DNA from: Desulfobaccales bacterium
GTDB lineage: Bacteria; Desulfobacterota; Desulfobaccia; Desulfobaccales; 0-14-0-80-60-11
NCBI GenBank assembly: GCA_041648175.1
Contig: JBAZPO010000009.1
Coordinates: 62,001-126,000, forward strand
Length of the DNA stretch: 64,000 bases
Direction: 5' to 3'
How positions within the stretch are numbered: position 1 is the first letter of the stretch; every line of letters begins with the position of its first letter. Made by a program: the position numbers and the translations under genes. The notes beneath the pieces are model-generated. The model saw only the letters and a list, made by a program, of their open reading frames with translations, searched no databases and had not been told where the DNA came from. Below are positions 49,842 through 58,303 of the stretch, in pieces.

Positions 49842-51281
49842 TTAGAAGTAGAAGAACCCGACGAACTCTACCCGAGAGGCGGTACCCACGTTAGTGGCGT
49901 TGGTGCCATTAGACGTAGTAGTTGGTGTCGCACCACCGGATAGAATCTGCATCCATTGAGTCCGCTGCCAGGTATACTGCAAGCCAAACTTGAAGGCCTG
50001 GATGGGACGATACCACAGAGTGACGTCAACTTCCTGCTGGGAATTCGGGTTATCAGCCCCGGCCCACCCATAGCCACCAGCGTTGCTGCCGGCTGGTGTC
50101 GCAAACCGTGCCAGCTGATTATACGTGCTCTGAGATACGCCGAATTGCTTTTGCATACCATAGGTCACGTTGGTGAACCAGTGGTTGGTGAAGTAATATT
50201 GAGCCTGAACGTAGCCGCCAAACTGCTGGTAGAGTTTCTCATTAAAAGCGTGAATATTGACCACGCCAGGGGCTACAGAAGTCGCTTCATAGGCGCCATA
50301 CACATCATTAACCCCGACAGCGTTGTTCCCAAACGCTCCCAGGCCCTGGCCGATAAAACCCTGGACACTTAAAGAAGCGGTCCCCGCCAGGTTGGCGGAG
50401 TGGGTGGGGATGACGGGCAGGAACACGTTAGCCATCAACATCCAGGGGTCCAGGTACTGATGGTTCCCAAAAGAGACGGTAGTCGCATTATATTGGTTTT
50501 GACCAAAGGTGTTGACGGCGGTGTTCACTAAAGTCGCATTACTACGGTAGACATTCCGCTGCCAGCCACCGATGACCCGGGCCGTGAAGGGCATGGGAGC
50601 GCCGTAATAGGCGGCCTTGCCCCAGAGGTCCTTCTGATACATGAGTTTTGCCTGGACCTGAGGGGTTTCGGAGTTCTCACCGTTATTCGGTAGGGTATAG
50701 TTAAGACCATTAACGCCATTCACGCCAGTTGGTTCACCAACCAAGGCGGCAATGGTGAAGCCGTCACCGAACTTCTGGCTCACCCGGATCTGGGCCAGAC
50801 GGGCAGTGGGCATGCCGAAGCCCTGCAACGGACCGTCCTGGACGGATTCATTGTAGAATTCGCAGAACATGGAAAAGTACTGGCCGAACAGCAATTCAGT
50901 GGTGGGCCAGTTAAACCGGAACATGGCATGGCGGAGCCGCGGGGTATAGTTGTTGGATGCGCTTAAAGCACCGCCTAAACCCGGGTTTTCATTCGCATCA
51001 AAGTCCATTTCAATGAAACCGGAGGTCTTGGCGCCCCAGAGGTCAGGTCCCTTGATGGTCAGGTTAAACCGGGAGCCCTGGGCGGTGAATTTCAACCGGC
51101 CATGGTGCCCGTTAAGGTCGTTGTTACGAGCGATGGGCGTGTTGGCGTTCTTGCCGTTCTGGACGGAAGACCAGAACGTATCCAACTTGATGAAACCGCC
51201 CAAAGTGAATTCCGCTGCCGCAAATGCGGCTGCGGGCAGCAGCAGGGCCAAAACTACAGCAAAAGCCAAAATCTTTTTCAT
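49842..51281 (-). CDS. Outer-membrane porin-like beta-barrel protein
   Basis: A 479-residue exported protein. The signal peptide is residues 1-21 (ILAFAVVLALLLPAAAFA, cut before AEF). The mature chain is made of alternating amphipathic strands rich in Tyr/Phe/Gly/Asn (for example FTLGGFIKLDTFWSSV, LRHAMFRFNWPTTELLFGQY, LGLQ-type FKFGLQYTWQRTQW) and ends with the C-terminal phenylalanine of outer-membrane proteins (VEFVGFFYF). It is probably a general or substrate-specific porin of the Desulfobacterota type. It has its own strong promoter (51401-51429) and terminator (49785-49822), fitting an abundant protein. The substrate is unknown. Confidence 0.85.
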   Translation of the reverse strand: MKKILAFAVVLALLLPAAAFAAAEFTLGGFIKLDTFWSSVQNGKNANTPIARNNDLNGHHGRLKFTAQGSRFNLTIKGPDLWGAKTSGFIEMDFDANENPGLGGALSASNNYTPRLRHAMFRFNWPTTELLFGQYFSMFCEFYNESVQDGPLQGFGMPTARLAQIRVSQKFGDGFTIAALVGEPTGVNGVNGLNYTLPNNGENSETPQVQAKLMYQKDLWGKAAYYGAPMPFTARVIGGWQRNVYRSNATLVNTAVNTFGQNQYNATTVSFGNHQYLDPWMLMANVFLPVIPTHSANLAGTASLSVQGFIGQGLGAFGNNAVGVNDVYGAYEATSVAPGVVNIHAFNEKLYQQFGGYVQAQYYFTNHWFTNVTYGMQKQFGVSQSTYNQLARFATPAGSNAGGYGWAGADNPNSQQEVDVTLWYRPIQAFKFGLQYTWQRTQWMQILSGGATPTTTSNGTNATNVGTASRVEFVGFFYF

Positions 51282-51400
51282 TGTTCCCCCCTTTAATTTA
51301 GGAAAGTGCTAACCACATTCTCCTTTCCGTTTTCACCTAACTAACAGTAATTGTTGATTTCTCGCCCACCTCCTTCCGCCTATCGGTTTTATCCACGGCC

Positions 51401-51429
51401 ATATTAAATTGGGCTGCGACTTTTGTCAA
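51401..51429 (-). promoter_or_regulatory. Strong sigma-70-type promoter of the porin gene
   Basis: Read on the minus strand: TTGACA, exactly 17 bases, then TAATAT (4 of 6 of the -10 consensus). It lies about 120 bases before the porin ATG. Confidence 0.65.
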
Positions 51430-51507
51430 TAAAAAATTGCAAAAAAATGCACCCCCTAAGGGAGCCTCAGCCAGGGGTGACGATAGGTGATTTTGGGAGG
51501 GCCAGGC

Positions 51508-53247
51508 TTAGAAAATCACGTTATAGGGGTCCCAGATGAAGGCAAGAATTCCCGCCAGGATCATATTGCCTTCAATCAGGGATTCGAGCATCAGGCTGGA
51601 TTCCAGGTGGTCGCGGTGGTAGAGGACGAGATAAGCCAGCATATAAAACCCGCACAGACTCAGGGAGTAACCCAGGGAGGGGATGACCCCGCGCCAGGCG
51701 GCCCCCAGCACCACGGCGATAAAGACCATGGCACTCACAAAGAGCAGCGTGAAGGTGCGCTCCTTGCCTAAAGCGATGGCCATGGTTTCCTTGCCTACCA
51801 CCCGGTCCCCCTCGATGGCCATGATCTCGAAGATGCCGGAGCGGATGAAGATCATCCCCGCCACGAAGAAAAAGGCGATGGCGGTGGCGCCGGAGATGGG
51901 CTGGTCGGAGCAGACTACCGGGATCAGCGCCGCCAGGACGCCCCAGGCCACCGCGGTGAACATGGTCTTGGAGCCGGGGATTTCTTTAAGGGTGGTGATG
52001 AGCGTGACCCGGGCGATGCGGTCCGGGATGATCTTGAAATTATAGAGCAAGCCGATGGCGCTCATCACCAGGATAAAGGCAAAAGGCACCAGACCCAAAT
52101 AAGCTCCCAAGATTAAGGCCATGAACGCTGAAGCCATGCCGGTAACCAACAGAAAGCGCCGGTGGCGGCCATAAAACATGGTCTGTACCGGGTCGTTGAG
52201 CTTTGAGGCCTTGTCGGTAAAATGGTTGAGCAGGTGCATGGAATAGACATAGAAAAAGGCCACGAAAAAATAGATAAACTGAGGTTCCACTTGCTGAAGC
52301 AAGGACGAGACGTAACTGAGGGAACCGGCGCCGGTGGCCACATAAATATTGGATTTAAGGAAAAAGCGCCAGGCCCGGTACAGATAGTTGGTCCAGGAGC
52401 CGGGGCGAAAGGCCCAGGCATGTTTCAAGGTGTTCACCACATTGCCGATGAGCCAGTGGGGCGTGGAAGCGCCGGCGGTCACCGCTACCGCTTGATACCG
52501 GCTCATCTCCACCAGGTCCAGTTCCTGTTCGGTCTCCACATGGTAAGTAGGAATCCCGGTCCCCTGGGAGATCTCCACCAGTCTTTGGGTATTGCCGCTG
52601 TTGCGCCCTCCCACCACCACCAGGGCTTCCGCCTGCTGGGCCAGCTCCTGGACCTCGGCCTGGCGGGAGGCAGTGGCATCACAGATGGTGTTATAAATCT
52701 GGACCCGGGAAAACCGGCCGGTAATTTCCTGGACCCGGGCCTCGAACTGGCACTTGCTCTGGGTGGTTTGGGCCACCACGATCAATTCAGACAGGTCCGG
52801 AAGGTCCGCCACATCCTGGGAGGTGGAGACCACGTAGCCCCGCCCCTCGGTATAGCCCAGCAAACCCCGGACCTCCGGATGATCGGCATCCCCCACGATC
52901 AGAGTGGCGGAGCCCTTGGCGGCCCAGCGCCGGATGATGGCCTGCACCTTGGCCACCCGGGGGCAAGTGGCGTCGATGATCTGGCCACCGCCCATCTCCA
53001 GCAGGTGCCGTTCCTGGGGGGGAATGCCGTGAGCCCGGATCACCACCAGTCCCGGTGGCACGGCTTCTCCGGGTTCAAGGATCGAAATCCCCCGCTCCCG
53101 CAAGAGTTCCAAGACCTGGGGGTTGTGGATCAACGGCCCATAGGTGTAGATCTTGGTCTGTTTTTCATTGATGGCCTTGAGGACCAGTTCCAAGGCCCGC
53201 TTGACGCCGATGCAAAACCCGGCGGTTTCGGCCAGGACTACCTTCAA
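51508..53247 (-). CDS. IspH (HMBPP reductase) fused to a UbiA-type prenyltransferase
   Basis: A 579-residue fusion. Residues 1-280 are IspH/LytB, the 4Fe-4S enzyme that makes IPP and DMAPP from HMBPP: Cys12 (AGFCIGVKRAL), Cys95 (DATCPRV) and Cys189 (NTICDATASRQ) bind the cluster; His41, His73, VGDADHPEV and VVGGRNSGNT are also kept. Residues about 285-579 are a UbiA-superfamily membrane domain with about eight helices. Its first Asp motif is NHFTDKASKLND (N341, D345, D352) and the second is EIMAIEGDRVVGKET (D481). The motifs are looser than in UbiA, but the layout fits. One continuous frame with no internal start signal supports a true fusion. It overlaps the upstream SGNH gene by 4 bases (ATGA). 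Confidence 0.85.
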   Translation of the reverse strand: MKVVLAETAGFCIGVKRALELVLKAINEKQTKIYTYGPLIHNPQVLELLRERGISILEPGEAVPPGLVVIRAHGIPPQERHLLEMGGGQIIDATCPRVAKVQAIIRRWAAKGSATLIVGDADHPEVRGLLGYTEGRGYVVSTSQDVADLPDLSELIVVAQTTQSKCQFEARVQEITGRFSRVQIYNTICDATASRQAEVQELAQQAEALVVVGGRNSGNTQRLVEISQGTGIPTYHVETEQELDLVEMSRYQAVAVTAGASTPHWLIGNVVNTLKHAWAFRPGSWTNYLYRAWRFFLKSNIYVATGAGSLSYVSSLLQQVEPQFIYFFVAFFYVYSMHLLNHFTDKASKLNDPVQTMFYGRHRRFLLVTGMASAFMALILGAYLGLVPFAFILVMSAIGLLYNFKIIPDRIARVTLITTLKEIPGSKTMFTAVAWGVLAALIPVVCSDQPISGATAIAFFFVAGMIFIRSGIFEIMAIEGDRVVGKETMAIALGKERTFTLLFVSAMVFIAVVLGAAWRGVIPSLGYSLSLCGFYMLAYLVLYHRDHLESSLMLESLIEGNMILAGILAFIWDPYNVIF

Positions 53248-54311
53248 CGAGGACTTCCTCCCACTCCGGCGGTGTGCGAACCCGGCGCCTTAAGATAGCG
53301 AGCCATCTGGCCCGCTACCATTTCCCGGCCGGCATCCTGCAAATGAACGCCGTCATCTTGATAAACCGGCTGCGTCCTTGCGCACAACACGTTTCTGAAG
53401 TCGATAAAGTAAGGTTTGTTTTTCAGCCGGTCAGCCAAGGCCCGGTCGATAATCTCAAAGTTGTGGCGCAAGGCCAGGTGCTTGGGCAAACTCACCTCTT
53501 CCTTTTGATTGACCGCGGGCGAGACCTGGTCGGTCTCCACCCACCAGAAGGGCTGCCAGAACAACAGGAACTTGGCCCCGACCCCCTGGGTCACTTGGTT
53601 TACATAATCATAGCGTTTTTCCACCGAATCCACAAACTTCAGGAGTTGAGGGTCGTCGTCCTTCAGGGGGATAACCCCTTGCCGGATTTTATCGTAGAGT
53701 TCGTAGGTAAAGGAGGCATACATGGCGGCATAGAAGGGTTTGAGAAAGCCGAAATAACTGTGGTGGTACGATTCGATGAGACCTTTCAAGCGGCGATAGC
53801 CCAGATGAGCGTAAGGTGTGCGGCTTTGGGCAAAGTAAGTGCAATCATTGGCGCCGTCATAAAAGATGATAAGATCCGGAAGCGTCGGCTGCTCAATCAT
53901 GGCCTTTTCCAGGTACTTGGCCTCCATGAGCGAGTTGAAGCTGGGCTCCCCAAAATTGATAAGATAGGCCGGCAAGCGCGGTTCGACCTGATTAAGGTCC
54001 CGGGCCAGGAAGCTGGGAATGGTCTTGGCGTCGTCATCGGTGGCCCCTTTCATGGTGGAACCGCCGAATAACCAGATGAGCCGGGATTTTTGACGGTCCG
54101 GGGCCGGAGGATTATTGGCGGTGGGCCGCGGCGCCCCCTCACTCACGAACAGGGTATAGGGATCATAACGGACGGGATCGCAATCCCGGACCTGTCCATA
54201 GATCAGATAGTTGCTCCCCATGATGATCAAAAAACTAAAGATTTCGACCGCAATCACAACGGCGATGACCCATTTTAATCCGGTGAACATGAGATGGAAG
54301 ATGCGTTTCAT
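53244..54311 (-). CDS. Membrane-anchored SGNH/GDSL-like hydrolase
   Basis: A 355-residue protein with an N-terminal membrane helix (about residues 12-34) and an extracytoplasmic SGNH-hydrolase-like domain. Block I is LIWLFGGSTMKGA (nucleophile Ser), block II INFGEPSFNS (Gly), block III LIIFYDGANDCTYF (Asn in GAND) and block V YQDDGVHLQDAGREMVA (Asp-x-x-His). All four catalytic blocks are present. Such proteins de-acetylate or hydrolyse esters of cell-surface glycans or lipids; the substrate is open. AAAGGTG precedes the ATG. The stop overlaps the ispH-ubiA start, so the two are co-translated and the esterase may act on an envelope lipid or glycan. Confidence 0.82.
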   Translation of the reverse strand: MKRIFHLMFTGLKWVIAVVIAVEIFSFLIIMGSNYLIYGQVRDCDPVRYDPYTLFVSEGAPRPTANNPPAPDRQKSRLIWLFGGSTMKGATDDDAKTIPSFLARDLNQVEPRLPAYLINFGEPSFNSLMEAKYLEKAMIEQPTLPDLIIFYDGANDCTYFAQSRTPYAHLGYRRLKGLIESYHHSYFGFLKPFYAAMYASFTYELYDKIRQGVIPLKDDDPQLLKFVDSVEKRYDYVNQVTQGVGAKFLLFWQPFWWVETDQVSPAVNQKEEVSLPKHLALRHNFEIIDRALADRLKNKPYFIDFRNVLCARTQPVYQDDGVHLQDAGREMVAGQMARYLKAPGSHTAGVGGSPR

Positions 54312-54383
54312 CCGGCACCTTTTCTTCCCGAGTTAATTTAACTATTATAACAAATTAACCGGGACTCCGGCAGAAGCGTTAGA

Positions 54384-54941
54384 TTAATTAATTTTCCCAA
54401 TAATAACATGACGTTTTAAAATTTCTGCCTTCTTCTGACCGATCCCCAAAACCTTTTCGTGCAATTCATCGACCTGCTTGAAAGGACCATGGGTATTCCT
54501 ATACTCCACAATCCGGCGCGCCAAGGCTGGGCCGATGCCTGGCACTGCCTCCAGGTCCTCGGCGCTGGCCCGGTTGAGGTCAATGGGCAATCCCAGGGTC
54601 AACAGTTGTGTCCCCGGCATAACCGTCAGGCGATAGCCACCAGACGGCCCTACTTCCACCCGGCTGCCACTGGCGATTTTCTTATCCTTATCCGGCGCGG
54701 TTCCGGCCGCCCCAGCCCGTTGCCAGACGTCTCCCAGGCTAGGCGGGGCAGGGAAGAAGTAGACCCCGGGATGCTCCACCGGGCCGGTAACTTCCACAAA
54801 GGCCAGATTCATGATTCCGGGCGGGGGAGGGGAGGGGGAGAACAGCCAGTGTGCCCGCCAGGCGTAAACCAAAAGCAGGGCGGCTCCTAGAAGAAGGATG
54901 ACGCCCAGTTGAGACCGGCTGAAATAAGGCAAGGGCTTCAT
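54384..54941 (-). CDS. ComEA-like helix-hairpin-helix protein, membrane-anchored
   Basis: A 185-residue protein with an N-terminal membrane anchor (residues 12-28), a SLBB-like domain (about 45-115, FVEVTGPVEHPGVYFFP) and a C-terminal double helix-hairpin-helix (LPIDLNRASAEDLEAVPGIG then PALARRIVEYRNTHGPFKQV). ComEA proteins bind DNA at the cell surface for uptake in natural competence; many genomes carry such a gene without full competence. The DNA just upstream is a purine-rich repeat and there is no Shine-Dalgarno sequence, so expression may be altered. Confidence 0.85.
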   Translation of the reverse strand: MKPLPYFSRSQLGVILLLGAALLLVYAWRAHWLFSPSPPPPGIMNLAFVEVTGPVEHPGVYFFPAPPSLGDVWQRAGAAGTAPDKDKKIASGSRVEVGPSGGYRLTVMPGTQLLTLGLPIDLNRASAEDLEAVPGIGPALARRIVEYRNTHGPFKQVDELHEKVLGIGQKKAEILKRHVIIGKIN

Positions 54942-54943
54942 GA

Positions 54944-54990
54944 AGGGGGCAAAAGGGAAAAAGGCGAAAAGGCGAAAAGGGGGAAAAAAG
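54944..54990. repeat. Purine-rich AAAAGGCG repeat upstream of comEA-like gene
   Basis: GGGGGCAAAAGGG then three AAAAGGCG units. A mirrored unit (TTTTCGCCTTTTTCCC) lies at 55071-55108, so the pair could form a long hairpin. Confidence 0.7.
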
Positions 54991-55070
54991 AATCCGACTG
55001 CATCACTCGTTAGTTTTCCTCGTGGTTGGGCTCGGAAAAGGGAAGAGGAACAGCCAAAGTGGCGGGCATC

Positions 55071-55108
55071 TTCCTTTTCGCCTTTTTCCCTCTTCCCCTT
55101 TTCCCCCT
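55071..55108. repeat. Pyrimidine-strand copy of the AAAAGGCG repeat
   Basis: CTTCCTTTTCGCC and TTTTTCCCTCTTCCCC between the comEA-like gene and cimA, complementary to 54944-54990. Confidence 0.7.
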
Positions 55109-55111
55109 AAA

Positions 55112-56767
55112 TTATTTATGTTCATCCCGGAAGAGTTTATAGTTGATGGAATCCACCAACGCCTGCCAGGAGGCGTCGATGATGTCAGAAGCCACTCCCA
55201 CGGTGTTCCACCAGGCATGCCCGTCCCGGGAGATGATCAGGACCCGCACCATGGCCCCGGTGCCCCGCATCCCCGGCAACACCCTAACCTTGTAGTCTTC
55301 CAGGATGACTTCCGTCAGCCGGGGATAAAACCGCACCAAGGCCTTGAGCACCGCATTATAGAGCGCGTCCACCGGACCGTTGCCGAACGCCGCGGTGTGC
55401 ACTTCGTGCATCCCCACCCGCACCCGCAGGGTGGCTTCGGGCACCGGGGGCTCCAAGCCTTTCCCCTTCTCATCGATGACCCGGTAGGATTGAAGCTGAA
55501 AATATTCCTTATGCTGGCCCAACGCGGCCCTGAGGAGCAATTCCAGGGAAGCCTCGGCGTCTTCGAACTGAAAACCCTGGGACTCCAGTTCTTTGACCTT
55601 GTCCAGGATGGTCTTGATGTTGCTGTCGAAGGGTGGCAGTTCCAGCCCCTGCAATTCCAGACCTAGCAACTGCTTCAGCTTATCCATGGCCAGACGTACC
55701 GCGGCATCGTGGCTCCCTAAATCCAACCCCAACTCTTGGGCCTTCATTAAAATGTTGCCCCGGCCCGACAGGTCGGAGACCGGGATCACCCGGGCATTGC
55801 CCACCAGGGTCGGATCGATGTGCTCATAGGCCTTGGGGTTGCGCTTCACCGCCGCGGCGTGGATGCCGCCTTTGTGGGCAAAGGCGCTCTTGCCCACGTA
55901 CGGCTGATAGCGGTTGGGGCGCACGTTGGCGGTCTCGTAAACGAACCGGGAGACCTCGGTAAGGCGTGTCAGGTTGCCGGCTCCGAGGCATTCCACCCCC
56001 ATCTTCAACTGGAGGTTGGGGATGATGGAGCACAGATTGGCATTGCCGCAGCGTTCCCCCACACCGTTGATGGTCCCCTGCACCTGGCCGCACCCCAGTT
56101 GCACCGCGGCGATGGAGTTGGCCACCGCAAGTTCCGAATCGTTGTGGGCGTGGATGCCCAAAGCCGTCTGGGGCAAGCGTTCCTGCACCACTTTAATGAT
56201 CCCGATCAACTCGCTGGTCAAGGTGCCGCCGTTGGTGTCGCACAACACCAGGATCTGCGCGCCGCCGTCCAGGGCCGCCTGCAGGGACTTCAGGGCATAG
56301 TCCCGGTCTTCCTTAAACGCGTCGAAGAAGTGCTCGGCGTCGTAAATGAGCTCTTCCACCCGGGGTTTCAGATAGGCCAGGGAACCGGCGATGAGCTCCA
56401 GGTTGCGTTCCGGGGTGGTTTGTAAAATTTCCTTGACCTGGAACAGCGACGACTTGCCGAAGATCGTCACCACCGGCGCCAGGCTGATGAGCAACTCCTG
56501 CATGTTGGCATCGCTCTCCGGTGGCCTACCCTTGTGGTGGGTGCTTCCGAATGCTGCGATGCGGCTGCCGTTCAAATCGTAGTTGCGGATTTCGGCAAAG
56601 AAATCCTTGTCCTTTGGGTTGGAGCCCGGCCAGCCGCCTTCAATGTAATGAATACCCAACTGCGCCAGTTTTTGGGCGATGCGAATTTTATCGGCCAAAG
56701 ACAGATTGAAATCCTCGGCCTGGGTGCCGTCTCTCAGAGTGGTGTCGTAGATTTTCACCTGGCGCAT
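55112..56767 (-). CDS. cimA: (R)-citramalate synthase
   Basis: CimA joins pyruvate and acetyl-CoA to citramalate, the first step of the threonine-independent route to isoleucine. The 551-residue protein starts VKIYDTTLRDGTQAEDFNLS (DTTLRDG metal/active-site block), then IHYIEGGWPGSNPKDKDFF (characteristic of CimA rather than LeuA or NifV), LCDTNGGTLTSELIGII, GIHAHNDSELAVANSIAAV (HxHND) and GTINGVGERCGNANLCSIIP. The C-terminal LeuA-type regulatory domain (about residues 400-545) would bind isoleucine. The ATG at 56767 (GAAAGAGGCCC upstream) gives the family start; one 8 codons earlier is rejected. It is next to lysC, on the same strand. Confidence 0.93.
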   Translation of the reverse strand: MRQVKIYDTTLRDGTQAEDFNLSLADKIRIAQKLAQLGIHYIEGGWPGSNPKDKDFFAEIRNYDLNGSRIAAFGSTHHKGRPPESDANMQELLISLAPVVTIFGKSSLFQVKEILQTTPERNLELIAGSLAYLKPRVEELIYDAEHFFDAFKEDRDYALKSLQAALDGGAQILVLCDTNGGTLTSELIGIIKVVQERLPQTALGIHAHNDSELAVANSIAAVQLGCGQVQGTINGVGERCGNANLCSIIPNLQLKMGVECLGAGNLTRLTEVSRFVYETANVRPNRYQPYVGKSAFAHKGGIHAAAVKRNPKAYEHIDPTLVGNARVIPVSDLSGRGNILMKAQELGLDLGSHDAAVRLAMDKLKQLLGLELQGLELPPFDSNIKTILDKVKELESQGFQFEDAEASLELLLRAALGQHKEYFQLQSYRVIDEKGKGLEPPVPEATLRVRVGMHEVHTAAFGNGPVDALYNAVLKALVRFYPRLTEVILEDYKVRVLPGMRGTGAMVRVLIISRDGHAWWNTVGVASDIIDASWQALVDSINYKLFRDEHK

Positions 56768-56776
56768 AATGGGGCC

Positions 56777-56850
56777 TCTTTCAAAGTTCAAGGTTCAAGG
56801 TTCAAGGTCAGGGCTCAAAAGCGATAACTTCGAACTTCGAACCTTGAACT
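56777..56850. repeat. TTCAAGG / TTCGAAC tandem spacer repeat
   Basis: Four AAGTTCAAGG-type units, then TTCGAACTTCGAACCTTGAAC, between lysC and cimA; partly self-complementary. Confidence 0.6.
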
Positions 56851-58081
56851 ATCTTTTCTTCGGTGGCGGCTGATCCAGCCCAAACGCGTCGTGGAGCACC
56901 CGCACCGCCAATTCGCCGTACTTATCCTCGACGACGCAGGAAATCTTGATCTCCGAAGTGCTGATCATCAGGATGTTAATGTTTTCCGCAGCCATGGCTT
57001 CGAACATCTTGGCCGCCACCCCGGCGTTGTTTTTCATGCCCACGCCCACGATGGAGACCTTGGCGATGTTCTCTTCGCTCAAGACCTTCTCGGCCCCGAC
57101 ATCGGCGGCCACCGGCTCGACAATTGCCAGGGTCTTTTTAAGATCACCCTTGGGCACGGTAAAAGTAAGATCGGTATGGCCCTCGATGCTGGTATTCTGG
57201 ATGATCATATCCACTACGATGTTGGCGTTAGCCACCGGCTGGAACAGGTGCATCGCGACGCCGGGGCGATCGGGAACCCGGGTGATGGTGACCCGGGCGT
57301 CATTTCTGCTGAGCGCCACACCGGATACCGGCACAATTTCCATCTCTTCATCCTCCTCCGTCACCAAAGTGCCCGGCTCCTCGGAAAAACTGCTGCGTAC
57401 CACCAGGGGTACGCTATAACGCCTGGCAAACCCCACGGACCGGATCTCCAGAACCTTGGCCCCCATGGAGGCCAGTTCCAGCATTTCGTCATACGAGATG
57501 CGCTCAAGTTTGCGGGCTTTGGAGTAGACGCGGGGATCGGTGGTGTAGACCCCGTCCACGTCAGTATAGATTTCGCAAAGGTCAGCTTTTAAGGAGGCGG
57601 CCACGGCCACTGCAGTGGTGTCGGACCCACCCCGGCCCAACGTGGTGATGTTGCCCACTTCGTCCACGCCCTGAAAGCCGGCCACGGTGACGATGCGATT
57701 TTTCTTCAATTCTTCCTTAATACGCGCGGTGTCAATGCCGATAATCCGGGCCCGGCCGTAAGCGCGGTCCGTGTAAATCCGGGCTTGATGGCTGAGCAGC
57801 GAGGTGGCCGGCACACCCTGGGACCTGAGAAACATTGAAAATAGAGCCACGGTCACTTGCTCGCCGGTGGCTAAGAGCACGTCCAATTCCCGGGGGTCCG
57901 GGTCCTCGGCCAGTTCCGTGGCCAGTTTAATCAGGCGGTCGGTTTCCCCGGCCATGGCCGAGAGCACCACCACCATTTTGTTGCCGTCCCGCCACCCTTT
58001 GGTCACCCGATTGGCTACATTGGCGATGCGATCCGGGTTGGCCACCGAGGTGCCGCCATATTTTTGTACAATAATAGCCAC
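56849..58081 (-). CDS. lysC: Aspartate kinase, monofunctional
   Basis: Phosphorylates aspartate, the first step to lysine, threonine, methionine and diaminopimelate. The 410-residue chain begins IIVQKYGGTSVANPDRIANV (KYGGTS), then FQGVDEVGNITTLGRGGSDT (substrate block), YTDVDGVYTTDPR and ISYDEMLELASMGAKVLEIR. The C-terminal half (about 265-405) holds two ACT domains (VSGVALSRNDARVTITRVPD; VSIVGVGMKNNAGVAAKMFE) for lysine/threonine feedback. Start GTG at 58081 with TGGAGTG upstream. It is followed by cimA, so amino acids from the aspartate and citramalate routes are probably co-regulated. Confidence 0.96.
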   Translation of the reverse strand: MAIIVQKYGGTSVANPDRIANVANRVTKGWRDGNKMVVVLSAMAGETDRLIKLATELAEDPDPRELDVLLATGEQVTVALFSMFLRSQGVPATSLLSHQARIYTDRAYGRARIIGIDTARIKEELKKNRIVTVAGFQGVDEVGNITTLGRGGSDTTAVAVAASLKADLCEIYTDVDGVYTTDPRVYSKARKLERISYDEMLELASMGAKVLEIRSVGFARRYSVPLVVRSSFSEEPGTLVTEEDEEMEIVPVSGVALSRNDARVTITRVPDRPGVAMHLFQPVANANIVVDMIIQNTSIEGHTDLTFTVPKGDLKKTLAIVEPVAADVGAEKVLSEENIAKVSIVGVGMKNNAGVAAKMFEAMAAENINILMISTSEIKISCVVEDKYGELAVRVLHDAFGLDQPPPKKR

Positions 58082-58141
58082 GCTTGCACTCCAGTAAGTT
58101 ATAAATCAATAATTATATCTCATCATTAAAAAAAGCAAACC

Positions 58142-58216
58142 CCGGTGGCACAGGTTTTCAACCTGTGCGGACGCGGATATTTTTTGTAATGGCGGACCTG
58201 CGTGTCCGCCTTCAGC
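58142..58216. repeat. Two adjacent palindromic repeats upstream of lysC and folD
   Basis: GGTGGCACAGGTTTTCAACCTGTGCGG (58144-58170, the TACAGGCT family), followed by GGCGGACCTGCGTGTCCGCC (58194-58213). They lie between two divergent genes. Confidence 0.65.
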
Positions 58217-58240
58217 CAAGAGAACAGGTAAATTTTTCCA

Positions 58241-58270
58241 TTGACGATGGTGCCTAATGGATGGTATTAA
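58241..58270 (+). promoter_or_regulatory. Possible folD promoter
   Basis: TTGACG (5 of 6) with an 18-base spacer to TATTAA (4 of 6), about 34 bases before the folD start codon. Confidence 0.4.
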
Positions 58271-58303
58271 TGAAAAAAATCACAAGTGAAGGAGGCCAGT
58301 TCC

